Source: Tanypteryx hageni (Eukaryota > Arthropoda > Insecta > Odonata > Petaluridae). Taken from it: a stretch of DNA of 64,000 bases. Positions 20,840-33,410 of the stretch are shown one piece after another (positions within the stretch are counted from its first letter, which is position 1; each line of letters opens with the position of its first letter). Under the pieces are notes generated by a model, which was not told where the DNA came from, did no database searches, and saw only the letters and a program-made list of their open reading frames with translations. The stretch is from positions 19,353,840-19,417,839 of the forward strand of contig CM054116.1 of NCBI GenBank assembly GCA_028673005.1, given 5' to 3'. Made by a program: the position numbers and the translations under genes.

Positions 20840-20952
20840 TTGAATTTTATGAAAAATATTCAGTTTTATCGGATGATACCTCTAGAGAACATAAACAAGC
20901 AAATTATCGCATTGAAGCGCTAAGCGAAATCGGGTCATTAGTATTTAGCTAA
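20806..20952 (+). CDS. MADF/Myb-SANT-like fragment, U2
   Basis: Intact 48-residue frame beginning MEWTKANTIKLIEFYEKY. The E at position 2 (V in U1) fits the family pattern better. As for U1, only the first two helices are present. Confidence 0.4.
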   Translation: MEWTKANTIKLIEFYEKYSVLSDDTSREHKQANYRIEALSEIGSLVFS

Positions 20953-21394
20953 AATCGGTCGATTATCCGTAATTTCGAAATATTTGCTTTAATATTTGAT
21001 GAATGTAAAAACGTACTGGAATAAACGTTGTAGCAAATTTAATTTTGTACGAAGTTCGTTTAAAACATTTCCCCATATAATGCATCGTTTAAGAGATATG
21101 TTTATGACATATTTTTTTGTCTTACCCCACCACTCCACCTACCGGCGACTATTGTAAACACATTACACTTACGTCTTATGAACGCTCCTTTTTATTTTTT
21201 TAACTGTTGGAGCTTTGTGGCTATAGCCAAAATTAGAAGGCGATGGTTTGAGTTTATTTCTTTTCTTTGTCAAGTCTTTAAATCCGTCTCGCAGTTCCTT
21301 GAAATATTTATTATCATTTAACCTATTTGGAATTTGTTAGAAATATTACTGGCATAGAGAAGGTCATGTGGTGGCCACATTAGATTTTGAAATG

Positions 21395-22040
21395 TGTAAC
21401 GGAAATTAATAATGGTAAATAACCCATTTCAATTTACACAATTTACCTTTGTTTGATAACACATGTTCATGCCTTATGGAATTGCGAATGTTTTGTGTTT
21501 TTTATTAAATATGTAATGGATATCAATAATGGCCAATAACCCTTTTCAATGCACATATATATATTTTTCCTTTCTTATTGTATGCACATATATCTTATGG
21601 AAGTGAGAATTCACAAGGAAAGTGGTTTTCAATGGTAAAGTCATAACTTGGGGTGGTTGGAACGGAAGGATTAGAAGAAAGAATCACGAGAAAACGCCGG
21701 GAATCGAACTCGAGCCTCCGACTAGCCGCTGAGGCGTGCAAATCGCACACCATGAAGCCCTCATTCAACACGTCCTAGGAGAGTACAGATCCTGAACGTA
21801 GAAGCGTACTGCAAGGCAGTCACTTAAGACATCAACAGAACTGAAATATTTCACAGCGAGTGAAAAACCGAAGTGAGAATAACGTTTGAATATTTATAAA
21901 AAATGTAATGGATATTAATAATGGTCAAGAAGCCATTTTAATTTACATAATTTTCCTTTCTGCTTGGATGTACATATGTCTTATGGAAGTGAGAATGTTT
22001 GTATTTTTAAATGAATATGTAATGGATATTTTGAATTTCA
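21395..22040 (+). repeat. About 125 bp tandem repeat, three copies with SINE inside, U2
   Basis: Copies near 21395-21520, 21525-21610 plus 21870-21905, and 21905-22030. The middle one is split by the SINE. Confidence 0.6.
21611..21869 (-). mobile_element. tRNA-derived SINE, U2
   Basis: Flanked by exact 11 bp duplications GAAGTGAGAAT (21600-21610 and 21870-21880), so it is a retroposed insertion. Minus strand carries a B-box-like GAGTTCGATTCC, preceded by a tRNA-like ..GCACGCCTCAGCGGCTAGTC segment with a decayed A box. The same insertion, same site and duplication, is in U5 (56046-56304). Confidence 0.7.
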
Positions 22041-22367
22041 TCAGCTACATAATATTTGTTTTTTCCTTAGTGAGTTCCGTTTTGTAAGTTCATTATGTAG
22101 AGGTGTTCTTTTAATTGTAAAAATCGTTTAAGTGCTAATAAACGGATATATTAATTTCAGCTGTTTTTCTTATCTGCCTTTAATCCTCTTTACTTGGTGT
22201 ATTACTTTGTCTATTAAAGTTCAAATCTAGAATAATATTCCTTATGACATCAAATAATTTTACAATGCGACAAATAGGAAAATTTTCAATCCCGCGGAAT
22301 TAATTTAATGACGGCGCAATAATACTCTCTCTTTGTTTCTCGTGAATTGCATTGTTAGGGACGCTCG

Positions 22368-22381
22368 GTTGTCTAGGCAAC
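22368..22381 (+). promoter_or_regulatory. X-box-like palindrome, U2
   Basis: GTTGTCTAGGCAAC, identical to U1, 57 bp before the candidate ATG at 22438. Confidence 0.4.
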
Positions 22382-24503
22382 GGCTACTGCCATAGAACGT
22401 TATGGGACTAAGGCGTAAATCATTCGCTTCTCTCAGAATGGAACCAAATATCAAGGTAATAGAAAAAATAATGTTTATAATAGTTATCGTTTTGTAGCTT
22501 AGTAGCTGACGACATTGTTCCAGTCTCGTATGATTTTTTTCGGAAGGACCTGGAGAAAGTTGGATTGCATAGGTCAAGCTTTTTTTTACAGAGATGTGGG
22601 TTTAAGAGGTAAACGTTTTAGGTTGTCGGTTTTATTTGACATAAAATACGCCATAAAATGCAATTCGTTTGTAAGTGGTGCACACGGATGAAAGGTAAGC
22701 GTAAAGCAAAGCAGCGGTGAAATCGAGAGACGTGACCTATCATTTGCATGGAGTGCACTAATTGATATCAGCGGATATCGGGGGTATACCGTTTTATTTT
22801 CACCGCGAGGGGGAGATTTTTAGTCATGTTCGAACGTCCTTAGCAGAAAACTATCGCAAAAATAATCGCTGCGAGCATAATGGTAATTTTCGAAGACCGG
22901 TGGCGCAATTATGAAGCCTGCATAAGAATTTTCGTAGCACAGTCAGGAGATGAAACTAACATTGTGGCAGGGTCTAATGTCATTCATTCCCGATCCCATT
23001 TCAATGCAAGGAGCAAGTATTCTCGTGCGAGTTTATCTAGTACTTATGTCTTTACCGAATCGATGCTTAAGCAAGTCAGGAAAGTGTATCACAAATAGGC
23101 GCGTCTCGTTCGATATAGTGTTTGAAACTAAACGATACGATTTGAACGAACGCACGGCATAGAACTGCAAAACACCACGATCCTATTTTATCTCTCCGTC
23201 GACTAAAAATCACTTCACTTCCTGACTTGGTGCATTAATAAACACATTACGTAATTTTATTTAGTACATACTGCAAAACGATACAGAAGAAATGATTCCA
23301 GGTAAATATTCAATTTTTATTTACGCAGGTATTTATTTTCTAATCAGTTTTAATCAACCAAACAATCGACAATTATTTTAAACGTACCCACCTCACATCA
23401 GATCATTAGTTGTAATATTTACGTTTCCGTTATTTCTTCATCTTAGATATCCCCTTTTCCTTCTGCTTACTTAATCATTCATGCACGCGTAAGGAATTCA
23501 ATGTATTTATGTAGCTACATATAACAGATTTACCTCCGTAACCAACAAGTTTGTTTACGTTGACAACTATTAGGCAGCTCTGCATGAATTTCTCTAACTT
23601 CAGAGCGAATTACAAATTATTTGTTTCCCGATAACGGCCACTCCTACCATAAAAATGTATACGGAACGAAATACTGTACTAGTTCTACAGGTTCTGTTTG
23701 AAAACCTTTTTGATATGACCAATACTTTACGAGACATGACGGAGAGCTCATTTTTTGTCACCAGTAAAGTGGTGCCCCTGATTAACTTCCGAGATTCATT
23801 TATGTGTTTTTCATGTTCACTCATTCTTGATCTCATTCTTAATCTTAGATCACCATAACTCCGTTTATGTTATCATGATAGTCACGATGTACCACTCTTA
23901 TTTTTCCCACAGGGCGCCCTCTACAACATCAAATCCAAGACCATTGTTTTATTGACGCTTCTCCGTATTTTCATAACGATTGAGATAATCAAAATTTTGA
24001 AAGTATCCCTTATCACTTATATATTGCTGGATGCTGCATTTAACGACAAAATTCTCAAAATTATAAACAGTGTATTTTTCAAATTAAAAAAATATATTTG
24101 CTTTATTTATCGACTGGGGATGAGGAAAATTTCAAATTTTTATCGAAAGTTAGAAAACAGTATTTGGGCGACGTGGGATGGCTTCCTGATAACAAACTTC
24201 ATTGAAACACGTAAGTATTGCAGAATACTTTAATCAGTAATGGTGGGAAAGCCCTCGAAATTATTTTCCACTTTATATTTACGTATTTAGTAACCGGCGT
24301 TGCTCGAGAATTTAGTTATTTAATCGCGGTTAATACATGTGATTTCATTTTTTTTACCTTTAGATGAAATTCCACTGGAAATGTGGGAGTACGTCCAGCC
24401 TCTACTCCTAGAAGGGAAACATTAAGGGGTTGGTACCCTCCGCCGAGAATTTGGCTCTGAACCCGATGTATAAACCCTGCCAAGATGATGGAGAGAACGA
24501 CGA

Positions 24504-24595
24504 CGTCGCACTGGATGCGGCTTCCGGTGCCGCCTGCGTAGGCTGGCACGTGCCTTCCTACGCAGGCGGCGCCCGAAGCCGCATCCAGTGCGACG
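24504..24595. repeat. 92 bp palindrome in GC-rich exon, U2
   Basis: Same position and centre (GGCACGTGCC) as U1; here the right arm has CGCAGGCGG where U1 has CGCAGACGG, so pairing is slightly better. Confidence 0.9.
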
Positions 24596-25124
24596 TATCG
24601 ATCCCTGAAGAAGATCTTTGGGATCGAAACGTCGGATTGCCATGCGCCATCATACGCAGCAGCTACCGGCAGCAGCACCCAGCGCTACGCTGGCGATAGC
24701 TTCGCCGTAAACGATAACAACACCTTTTACATCGGTTTCAGAGCTCAAGGACCGGACTACATCTTCGAGGGTAGCAAGGCGTGCTCCGATGCAACCATCC
24801 GGATAATTCAAATGTGAGTTCGAAATATCAAAATTTTAAAGATGAGAAAAGAATTGCAGTGAAATTCTCGAATGAGAATTAAATGGAATAAAATGGAACA
24901 AAGGAGGGGGAAAAGTAAATGAACAGAAAACTTTATTTATTTTACAATCGGTACGAGTTGGAAAGTCGATATCACCGTGGTGAAATATTTTTCGATAAAA
25001 AGATTCAATAGAACGTCTTCGAGAAATAAATGTCCTTCTCACTTTAACCTTTGTCGACGTTTAGTTCCGAAACTGCGAGGTGCCCTTTTCGAAATAAATC
25101 ACCATATTTTTCTCTCTCTTTTAT

Positions 25125-25322
25125 GTGATCTGTAAAGCATCGATTAAAAAACTCATTCGGATAGAGGACGACATTTGTCCACAAACTTCCGCGAAACTCA
25201 TAAATAGGCGATATAGTTACGCAGATAAAAATTGGAGAGCCGCCCAAGCTTACGACCCAGATTTGTACGTGAAGCCCCTAAAGAACGCATTTGACATCTC
25301 CGGGGATTCCACTAGTGAATAA
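25125..25322 (+). CDS. IEDD module 1, open frame without ATG, U2
   Basis: Reads VICKASIKKLIRIEDDICPQ ... RRYSYADKNWRAAQAYD ... LKNAFDISGDSTSE-stop. The first codon is GTG, so if translated it is an exon rather than a whole gene. It aligns along its length with module 2 on the opposite strand (25765-25514): I.K..I.IEDD, R.YS..DK..R.AQ..D, P.K.AF. Homologues at 30228-30425 and 52588-52785. No known family recognised. Confidence 0.35.
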   Translation: MICKASIKKLIRIEDDICPQTSAKLINRRYSYADKNWRAAQAYDPDLYVKPLKNAFDISGDSTSE

Positions 25323-25513
25323 TATAGTTTTCCTTCTTGTTTATGAACCCGCACGTTCTAGTTGACCCTGGATGGGAAAAGGCGAATCCTGCGATTTAGT
25401 GTGTAAACTGTAGTCTGTGCGCTGCTCTAGGGACAAGAAAGCTTGCGATCTGAGGAAGATGCGAGGCTGAGGGAGACAAAATGGGACATTGTAAATAATA
25501 GCATGTATAATGT

Positions 25514-25765
25514 TCAGAGTTGTTCGAATACAGAAAACGTGTACAACAATGAGAAACAGTATACTCCATAAATGGAGTACACAGAGGCTGCAAAGGCTTT
25601 CTTTATGGGGAATGCGCTCAAAACAGTGTCAATAGATTGGGCGGTTCGTGAACTTTTATCTCCAACACTATAAGTCCTAATTACATATATGATCCCGCGG
25701 GGTTTTTTGTGGTAATTGTCGTCCTCTATCTGAATAAATCTTTTTATGTGCACCTCACAGATCAT
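25514..25765 (-). CDS. IEDD module 2, inverted paralogue of module 1, U2
   Basis: ATG 25765 (MICEVHIKRFIQIEDDNYHK), 83 codons, ending with a hydrophobic stretch SIYGVYCFSLLYTFSVF that could be a membrane segment. Shares an upstream TTTTTCTCTCTC run and the IEDD core with module 1. Homologue at 52145-52396; in U3 (29880-30036) the first half is deleted. Function unknown. Confidence 0.35.
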   Translation of the reverse strand: MICEVHIKRFIQIEDDNYHKKPRGIIYVIRTYSVGDKSSRTAQSIDTVLSAFPIKKAFAASVYSIYGVYCFSLLYTFSVFEQL

Positions 25766-27462
25766 ATAAGAGCACGAGAGAGAAAAATGTGGATTTTAAA
25801 TTGTCGCTCGCCGATATAATTTTCGTAGCGATAGATGTAAACAAAATATGTGATATTATGACTGGGATTTTCTAGAAATTTTTTCTGCGAAACTATAAAC
25901 AGTTATTATATAGACCGCGGACGACATTGTGGGAAATGTTGCTCTTTATCCGAATAAATGTTTTGATAAATAACTTACAGAACATACCGTATAGGAGCCA
26001 GAGAGAGAAAAATACGGTAGCCAATTGTTGCTTGACGGAAGAAACGAGTACACGATTATTTAATTTGGAAGTTATAATTGATGGATGCAGTTGAAAATCA
26101 CAATGCGTTGATTAATTTTAACAAGTTTAATTAATTTAACTAAATTCCGGAAAGTGGTTTCTGGGATTAAAGATACGGACGGACGGGGGCGACCTACCGA
26201 CAAGGCGTTCCGCTGCTATCACTTAGTTGGTATAGAACGCATTAAAACTACACTTTTTGGTACATGTATCTCCAAAAAGCACTAAAATAATTTAATAATC
26301 TCCATTGGGGAAGAAAAGAATGAGGGATGATAGTTGTGGTTTCTGAGTGCGTTCGGGTTTGTTTAAAATAATTCCTTTTAAGGTCATAATAAAAATACGT
26401 CTCCTCAAAAAAGAGATACGAATAGAAAATTCAGTGAAAACTCTCTCCTGTTATCTCCTGTAAATGGACGACTCGCAAATCAAAGATTTATAACCGATTG
26501 TCATTTTTAAGAAAGATACAAAGTATTGTAATGAGAGACGGCGGAGAGAAAAATTATGATTAAAGGTTAAACGAGTCATTGAAATTATATTAGAATTTTT
26601 ATTTTATTACGAAATGATTAATTTTCTTTTTCATTTTTTTCAGGCCATCTCACGTCTCTGCATCAAAATTCACTGTAAAATGAATATTTGTTCTACAATA
26701 AAGATGTATTTATTTACGGAAAAAATAAATGTTGTTTTGAATACGTCTAATAAAAATGTATTTTACATCGATGGTTGAGTAAATATATAGTCTATATGAG
26801 TCTATATGCACAGCCGTAGGGAGTGTTTTTAGCGCCCTTGGCAAATCCTTCATTTTCCGCCTTTAATTAAAATATAGACATAAATCAATTTATCAACATT
26901 TAATAACTTTGCGTTTTGGTATTCAATTGTTAAAATAGCAAAGGAATTGAGTCGTGTCTGCGTCACTGATGATTTGCGAAAGTTTTTGATAGTTAAGTAT
27001 TGCTCTATGTAGCAGGAAGCGTTAATTGCCGAAGTGATCTTACACAAGGAAGGGAAAACCTCCGCGGCGTGTTCTCAATGAAACAAAATATCCTAAAAGA
27101 AGAATTCACACTAGTAAATTTAATGAATTCCTCATAATTAACTGCTAGTCGCTAAATATTATCCTCGGCAACGTATCATTTCGTACTGCAAAAAAATAAC
27201 TGAAAGTACGATATAAATACATTGACGTACATCTTCCGATGGCTGGCGTTTTGTGCTGGTTAGAATTAATGAAGGACTTCGACTTCAAGTAAAACCTTAC
27301 AGCATGAGAAACACTGCGTTACAACCAGACGCAGCATAAAATGCGTAGTGCAACAGTATGACGTCGCTGGTATAGATCGAGTCCTCTACATTAGTTTCAA
27401 TGCGTAACGCGGTACAACCTTTTTCTGAAGTGTTTCCTAGGCCTGGTTGGACGCGCTGCGTT

Positions 27463-27623
27463 ATCGGATACTATAAACACATTATCGGAAGTTATAGACA
27501 CATTATTGTTAGTTATAAACCAAGTATCGGCAGTCATAAATACATTATTGGCAGTTATAAACAAAGTATCAGTAGTTATGAACAAAATATCAGTAGTTAT
27601 AAACACATTATCGTGAATTATAG
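27463..27623 (+). repeat. 21 bp minisatellite, seven copies, U2
   Basis: One repeat fewer than U1; otherwise the same order of variants. Confidence 0.9.
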
Positions 27624-27669
27624 ATTATAGATTATTGATAATTATAAACAATACTAACCCTACCCTGTA

Positions 27670-28071
27670 ATGGAAGAAAACTCTCAGGAAGTAGTAAATT
27701 AAAATGGGATACAGAGTGAACTAAATGATGTAGTTTCCAGAACAAGAAAGAAAATAGCCTCGATAACCGACGAAAAAATTGATGTATTTAAAAATATGAG
27801 AGAACAAGGTGAGTCAGCGGTTAAAATGGCAAAAAACTTGGGCGTATCTTTGTCTGTTGTGTACAAACTAATGAGGAGAATACACGAAGCTGAGGAAAAT
27901 ATGGAAGAAGTTGATTTAACACGGAAGAAGCCTGGACCCAAACCGCAATAAGTTTCTAGATTATCGGACAAAATATGTGAAATTATTCAAGCAGACTGCT
28001 CATTGACACAAAAAGGCATTCCATAAAAGTTGAGAGAACGAATATAAAAAATATTGGCATTACTAGGAAAA
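27670..28071 (+). pseudogene. Tc1/mariner-like transposase N-terminus, U2
   Basis: Same remnant as 16384-16830, including the early TAA, with a further deletion near 28035 that removes the second HTH end. Confidence 0.5.
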
Positions 28072-28419
28072 GAATTTTAATAAGTAAAAGAATATAAGCT
28101 TGCAGGTTGAAATATCCATTTTTCCATGTTAACTTATGGGGAATGGAAATCATTCTCAGGGATCGAAGCAGGACTAGTTTGGAATTATGTTTTTGCAAAT
28201 GACTTTTACTTTAAGAACCGAACATTCGTATTAAATATCAATCTTCTAGCTACTCAGAAAATTAGTTAAAAATAGCATTACAGTTCCACTTTTCCACCCA
28301 CCGATGACAACTACGAAGTCATTTTTATATATTAGATTCAATTAATGGCAGCAATATTGCCCAAGCACAACCGCATTCTTCCATTTGCTAATTAAATTCA
28401 ACCTTTTGGCACACAACTC
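28072..28419 (+). repeat. Stub of a third + unit, cut at the inversion point
   Basis: Continues past the unit boundary for about 350 bp (homologous to 16821-17170) and then, at a CA shared by both sides (28419-28420), switches to the inverted unit U3. Confidence 0.8.
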
Positions 28420-30227
28420 ATTTTATGCTGCGTCTGGTTGTAACGCAGTGTTTCTCATGCTGTAAGATTTTACTTGAAGTCGAAGTCCTTCATTAATTCT
28501 AACCAGCACAAAACTCCAGCCATCGGAAGATGTACGTCAATGTATTTATATCGTACTTTCAGTTATTTTTTTGCAGTACGAAATGATACGTTGCCGAGGA
28601 TAATATTTAGCGACTAGCAGTTAATTATGAGGAATTCATTAAATTTACTAGTGTGAATTCTTCTTTTAGGATATTATGTTTCATTGAGAACACGCCGCGG
28701 AGGTTTTCCCTTCATTGTGTAAGATCACTTCGGCAATTAACGCTTCCTGCTACATAGAGCAATACTTAATTATCAAAAACTTTCGCAAATCATCAGTGAC
28801 GCAGACACGACTCAATTCCTTTGCTATTTTAACAAATGAATACCAAAACGCAAAGTTATTAAATGTTGATAAATTGATTTATGTCTATATTTTAATTAAT
28901 GGCGGAAAATGAAGGATTTGCCAAGGGCGCTAAAAACACTCCCTACGGCTGTGCATATAGACTCATATAGACTATATATTTACTCAACCATCGATGTAAA
29001 ATACATTTTTATTAGACGTATTCAAAACAACATTTATTTTTTCCGTAAATAAATACATTTTTATTGTACAACAAATATTCATTTTACAGTGAATTTTGAT
29101 GCAGCGACGTGAGATGGCCTGAAAAAAATGAAAAAGAAAATTAATCATTTCGTAATAAAATAAAAATTCTAATATAATTTCAATGACTCGTTTAACCTTT
29201 AATCATAATTTTTCTCTCCGCCGTCTCTCATTACAATACTTTGTATCTTTCTTAAAAATGACAATCGGTTATAAATCTTTGATTTGCGAGTCGTCCATTT
29301 ACAGGGGATAACAGGAGAGAGTTTTCACTGAATTTTCTATTCGTATCTCTTTTTTGAGGAGACGTATTTTTATTATGAACTTGAAAAGGAATTATTTTAA
29401 ACAAACCCGAACGCACTCCGTAACCACAACAATCATCCCTCATTCGTTTCTTCCCCAATGGAGATTATTAAATTATTTTAGTGCTTTTTGGAGATACATG
29501 TACCAAAAAGTGTAGTTTTAATGCGTTCTTTACCAACTAAGTGACAGCAGCGGTACGCCTTATGGGTATGTCGCCCCCGTCCGTCCGTATCTTTAATCCC
29601 AGAAACCACTTTCCGGATTTTAGTTAAATTAATTAAACTTGTTAAAATTAATCAACGCATTGTGATTTTCAACTGCATCCATCAATTAGTACTTCCAAAT
29701 AAAATAATCGTGTACTCGTTTCTTCCGTCAAGCAAAAATTTGCTACCGTATTTTTCTCTCCCTGGCTCCTATACGATATGTTCTGTAAGTTATTTATCAA
29801 AACATTTATTCGGATAAAAAGCAACATTTCCCACAATGTCGTCCGCGGTCTATATAATAACTGTTTATAGTTTCGCAGAAAAAATTTCTAGAAAATATAT
29901 ACGAACCGCCCAATCGATTGACACTGTTTTGAGCGCATTCCCCATAAGGAAAGACTTTGCAGCCTCTGTGTACTCCATTTATGGAGTATACTGTTTCTCA
30001 TTGTTGTACACGTTTTCTGTATTCGATCAACTATGAACATTATACATGTTATTATTTACAATGTCCCATTTTGTCTCTCTCGGCCTCGCATCTTCCTCAG
30101 ATCGCAAGCTTTCTTGTCCCTAGAGCAGCGCACAGACTACAGTTTACACACTAAATCGCAGGATTCGCCTTTTCCCATCCAGGGTCAACTAGAACGTGCG
30201 GGTTCATAAACAAGAAGGAAAACTATA

Positions 30228-30425
30228 TTATTCACTAGTGGAATCCCCGGAGATGTCAAATGCGTTCTTTAGGGGCTTCACGTACAAATCTGGGTCGTAA
30301 GCTTGGGCGGCTCTACAATTTTTATCTGCGTAACTATATCGCCTATTTATGAGTTTCGCGGAAGTTTGTGGACAAATGTCGTCCTCTATCCGAATGAGTT
30401 TTTTAATCGATGCTTTACAGATCAC
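30228..30425 (-). CDS. IEDD module 1, U3
   Basis: Same frame as 25125-25322 with W to C in ADKNCRAAQ. GTG first codon. Unknown function. Confidence 0.3.
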   Translation of the reverse strand: MICKASIKKLIRIEDDICPQTSAKLINRRYSYADKNCRAAQAYDPDLYVKPLKNAFDISGDSTSE

Positions 30426-30954
30426 ATAAAAGAGAGAGAAAAATATGGTGATTTATTTCGAAAAGGGCACCTCGCAGTTTCGGAACTAAACGTCGACAAA
30501 GGTTAAAGTGAGAAGGACATTTTTTTCTCGAAGACGTTCAATTAAATCTTTTTATCGAAAAATATTTCACCACGGTGATATCGACTTTCCAACTCGTACC
30601 GATTGTAAAATAAATAAAGTTTTCTGTTCATTTACTTTTCCCCCTCCTATGTTCCATTTTATTCCATTTAATACTCATTCGAGAATTTCACTGCAATTCT
30701 TTTCTCATCTTTAAAATTTTGATATTTCGAACTCACATTTGAATTATCCGGATGGTTGCATCGGAGCACGCCTTGCTACCCTCGAAGATGTAGTCCGGTC
30801 CTTGAGCTCTGAAACCGATGTAAAAGGTGTTGTTATCGTTTACGGCGAAGCTATCGCCAGCGTAGCGCTGGGTGCTGCTGCCGGTAGCTGCTGCGTATGA
30901 TGGCGCATGGCAATCCGACGTTTCGATCCCAAAGATCTTCTTCAGGGATCGATA

Positions 30955-31046
30955 CGTCGCACTGGATGCAGCTTCGGGCGCCGCCTGCGTAGGAAGGCAC
31001 GTGCCGGCCTACGCAGGCGGCACCGGAAGCCGCATCCAGTGCGACG
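30955..31046. repeat. 92 bp palindrome in GC-rich exon, U3
   Basis: Same as U1, with one A replacing G in the GATGCAGCTTC part of one arm, not compensated in the other arm. Confidence 0.9.
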
Positions 31047-32385
31047 TCGTCGTTCTCTCCATCATCTTGGCAGGGTTTATACATCGGGTTCAGAGCCAAA
31101 TTCTCGGCGGAGGGTACCAACCCCTTAATGTTTCCCTTCTAGGAGTAGAGGCTGGACGTACTCCCACATTTCCAGTGGAATTTCATCTAAAAGTAAAAAA
31201 AATGAAATCACATGTATTAACCGCGATTAAATAACTAAATTCTCGAGCAACGCCGGTTACTAAATACGTAAATATAAAGTGGAAAATAATTTCGAGGGCT
31301 TTCCCACCATTACTGATTAAAGTATTCTGCAATACTTACGTGTTTCTATGAAGTTTGTTATCAGGAAGCCATCCCACGTCGCCCAAATACTGTTTTCTAA
31401 CTTTCGATAAAAATTTGAAATTTTCCTCATCCCCAATCGATAAATAAAGCAAATATATTTTTTTAATTTGAAAAGTACACTGTTTATAATTTTGAGAATT
31501 TTGTCGTTAAATACAGCATCCAGCAATATATAAGTGATAAGGGATACTTTCAATCTCAATCGTTATGAAAATACGGAGAAGCGTCAATGAAACAATGATG
31601 GTCTTGGATTTGACGTTGTAGAGGGCGCCCTGTGGGAAAAATAAGAGTGGTACATCGTGACTATCATGATAACATAAACGGAGTTATGGTGATCTAAGTT
31701 TAAGAATGAGATCAAGAATGAGTGAACATGAAAAACACATAAATGAATCTCGGAAGTCAATCAGGGGCACCACTTTACTGGTGACAAAAAATGGGCTGCC
31801 ACAATGTTAGTTTCATCTCCTGACTGTGCTACGAAAATTCTTATGCAGGCTTCATAATTGCGCCACCGGTCTTCGAAAATTACCATTATGCTCGCAGCGA
31901 TTATTTTTGCGATAGTTTTCTGCTAAGGACCTCCGAACATGACTAAAAATCTCCCCCACGCGGTGAAAATAAAACGGTATACCCCCGAAATCCGCTGATA
32001 TCAATTAGTGCACTCCATGCAAATGATAGGTCACGTCTCTCGATTTCACCGCTGCTTTGCTTTACGCTTACCTTTCATCCGTGTGCACCACTTACAAACG
32101 AATTGCATTTTATGGCGTATTATATGTCAAATAAAACCGAGAACCTAAAACGTTTACCTCTTAAACCCACATCTCTGTAAAAAAAAGCTTGACCTATGCA
32201 ATCCAACTTTCTCCAGCTCCTTCCGAAAAAAATCATAGGAGACTGGAGCAATGTCGTCAGCTACTAAGCTACAAAACGATAACTAATATAAACATTATTT
32301 TTTTCTATTACCTTGATATTTGGTTCCATTCTGAGAGAAGCGAATGATTTACGCCTTTGTCCCATAACGTTCTATCGCAGTAGCC

Positions 32386-32399
32386 GTTGCCTAGACAAC
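32386..32399 (-). promoter_or_regulatory. X-box-like palindrome, U3
   Basis: Identical 14-mer on the minus strand, upstream of the MEPNIK codons at 32329. Confidence 0.4.
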
Positions 32400-33263
32400 C
32401 GAGCGTCCCTAACAATGCAATTCACGAGAAACAAAGAGAGAGTATTATTGCGCCGTCATTAAATTAATTAAACGATTTTTACAATTAAAAGAACACATCT
32501 ACATAATGAACGTACAAAACGGGAATTCGCTATGGAAAAAACAAATATTATGTAGCTGATGAAATTCAAAATATCCATTACATTTTCATTTAAAAATACA
32601 AACATTCTCACTTCCATAAGATATATGTGCATACAATAAGAAAGGAAAAATATATATATATGTGCATTGAAAAGAGTTATTGGCCATTATTGATATCCAT
32701 TACATATTTAATAAAAAACACAAAACATTCGCAATTCCATAAGGCATGAACATGTGTTATCAAACAAAGGTAAATTGTGTAAATTGAAATGGGTTATTTA
32801 CCATTATTAATTTCCGTTACACATTTCAAAATCTAATGTGGCCACCACATGACCTTCTCTATGCCAGTAATATTTCTAACAAATTCCAAATAGGTTAAAT
32901 GATAATAAATATTTCAAGGAACTGCGAGACGGATTTAAAGACTTGACAAAGAAAAGAAATAAACTCAAACCATCGCCTTCTAATTTTGGCTATAGCCACA
33001 AAGCTCCAACAGTTAAAAAAATAAAAAGGAGCGTTCATAAGACGTAAGTGTAATGTGTTTACAATAGTCGCCGATAGGTGGAGTGGTGGGGTAAGACAAA
33101 AAAATATGTCATAAACATATCTCTTAAACGATGCATTATATGGGGAAATGTTTTAAACGAACTTCGTACAAAATTAAATTAGCTACAACGTTTATTCCAG
33201 TACGTTTTTACATTCATCAAATATTAAAGCAAATATTTCGAAATTACGGATAATCGAACGATT

Positions 33264-33410
33264 TTAGCTAAATACTAATGACCCGATTTCGCTTAGCGCT
33301 TCAATGCGATAATTTGCTTGTTTATGTTCGCTAGAGGTATCATCCGATAAAACTGAATATTTTTCATAAAATTCAATTAGTTTGATTGTATTTGCTTTTG
33401 TCCACACCAT
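33264..33410 (-). CDS. MADF/Myb-SANT-like fragment, U3
   Basis: Intact frame as in U1 (MVWTKANTIKLIEFYEKY). Overlaps the 66-codon ORF at 33377-33577. Confidence 0.4.
   Translation of the reverse strand: MVWTKANTIKLIEFYEKYSVLSDDTSSEHKQANYRIEALSEIGSLVFS

Larger units (their letters stand above)
22438..26750 (+). pseudogene. Candidate spliced gene of the array unit, copy U2
   Basis: Same exons as U1: 22438-22455 (MEPNIK), 22847-23098, 23913-24210, 24412-24813, and terminal exon from 26644 with stop at 26681 and AATAAA after it. The 23913 exon has a three-base in-frame deletion. Differences from U1 in the GC-rich exon include synonymous ACT/ACG and one S/T replacement in the post-palindrome frame. 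All splice dinucleotides listed for U1 are kept. Product not recognised. Confidence 0.35.
16821..28071 (+). repeat. Array unit U2 (complete, + orientation)
   Basis: Begins at the homologue of the flank junction seen at 37331 and 60512 (GAATTTTAAT) and runs to the same point in the next copy. About 11.25 kb, longer than U1 because of a SINE, a long TA tract and the module cluster at 25106-25797. Confidence 0.9.
29079..32329 (-). pseudogene. Candidate spliced gene of the array unit, copy U3 (deleted)
   Basis: MEPNIK exon at 32312-32329; GC-rich exon 30737-31138; terminal exon from 29118 to stop 29079-29081. A deletion at 31797 joins the homologue of U1 13130 to that of U1 12380, removing most of the 12266 exon and its downstream intron. 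An 11 bp deletion at about 31553 shifts the 13295-type exon. This copy cannot make the same product. Confidence 0.35.
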
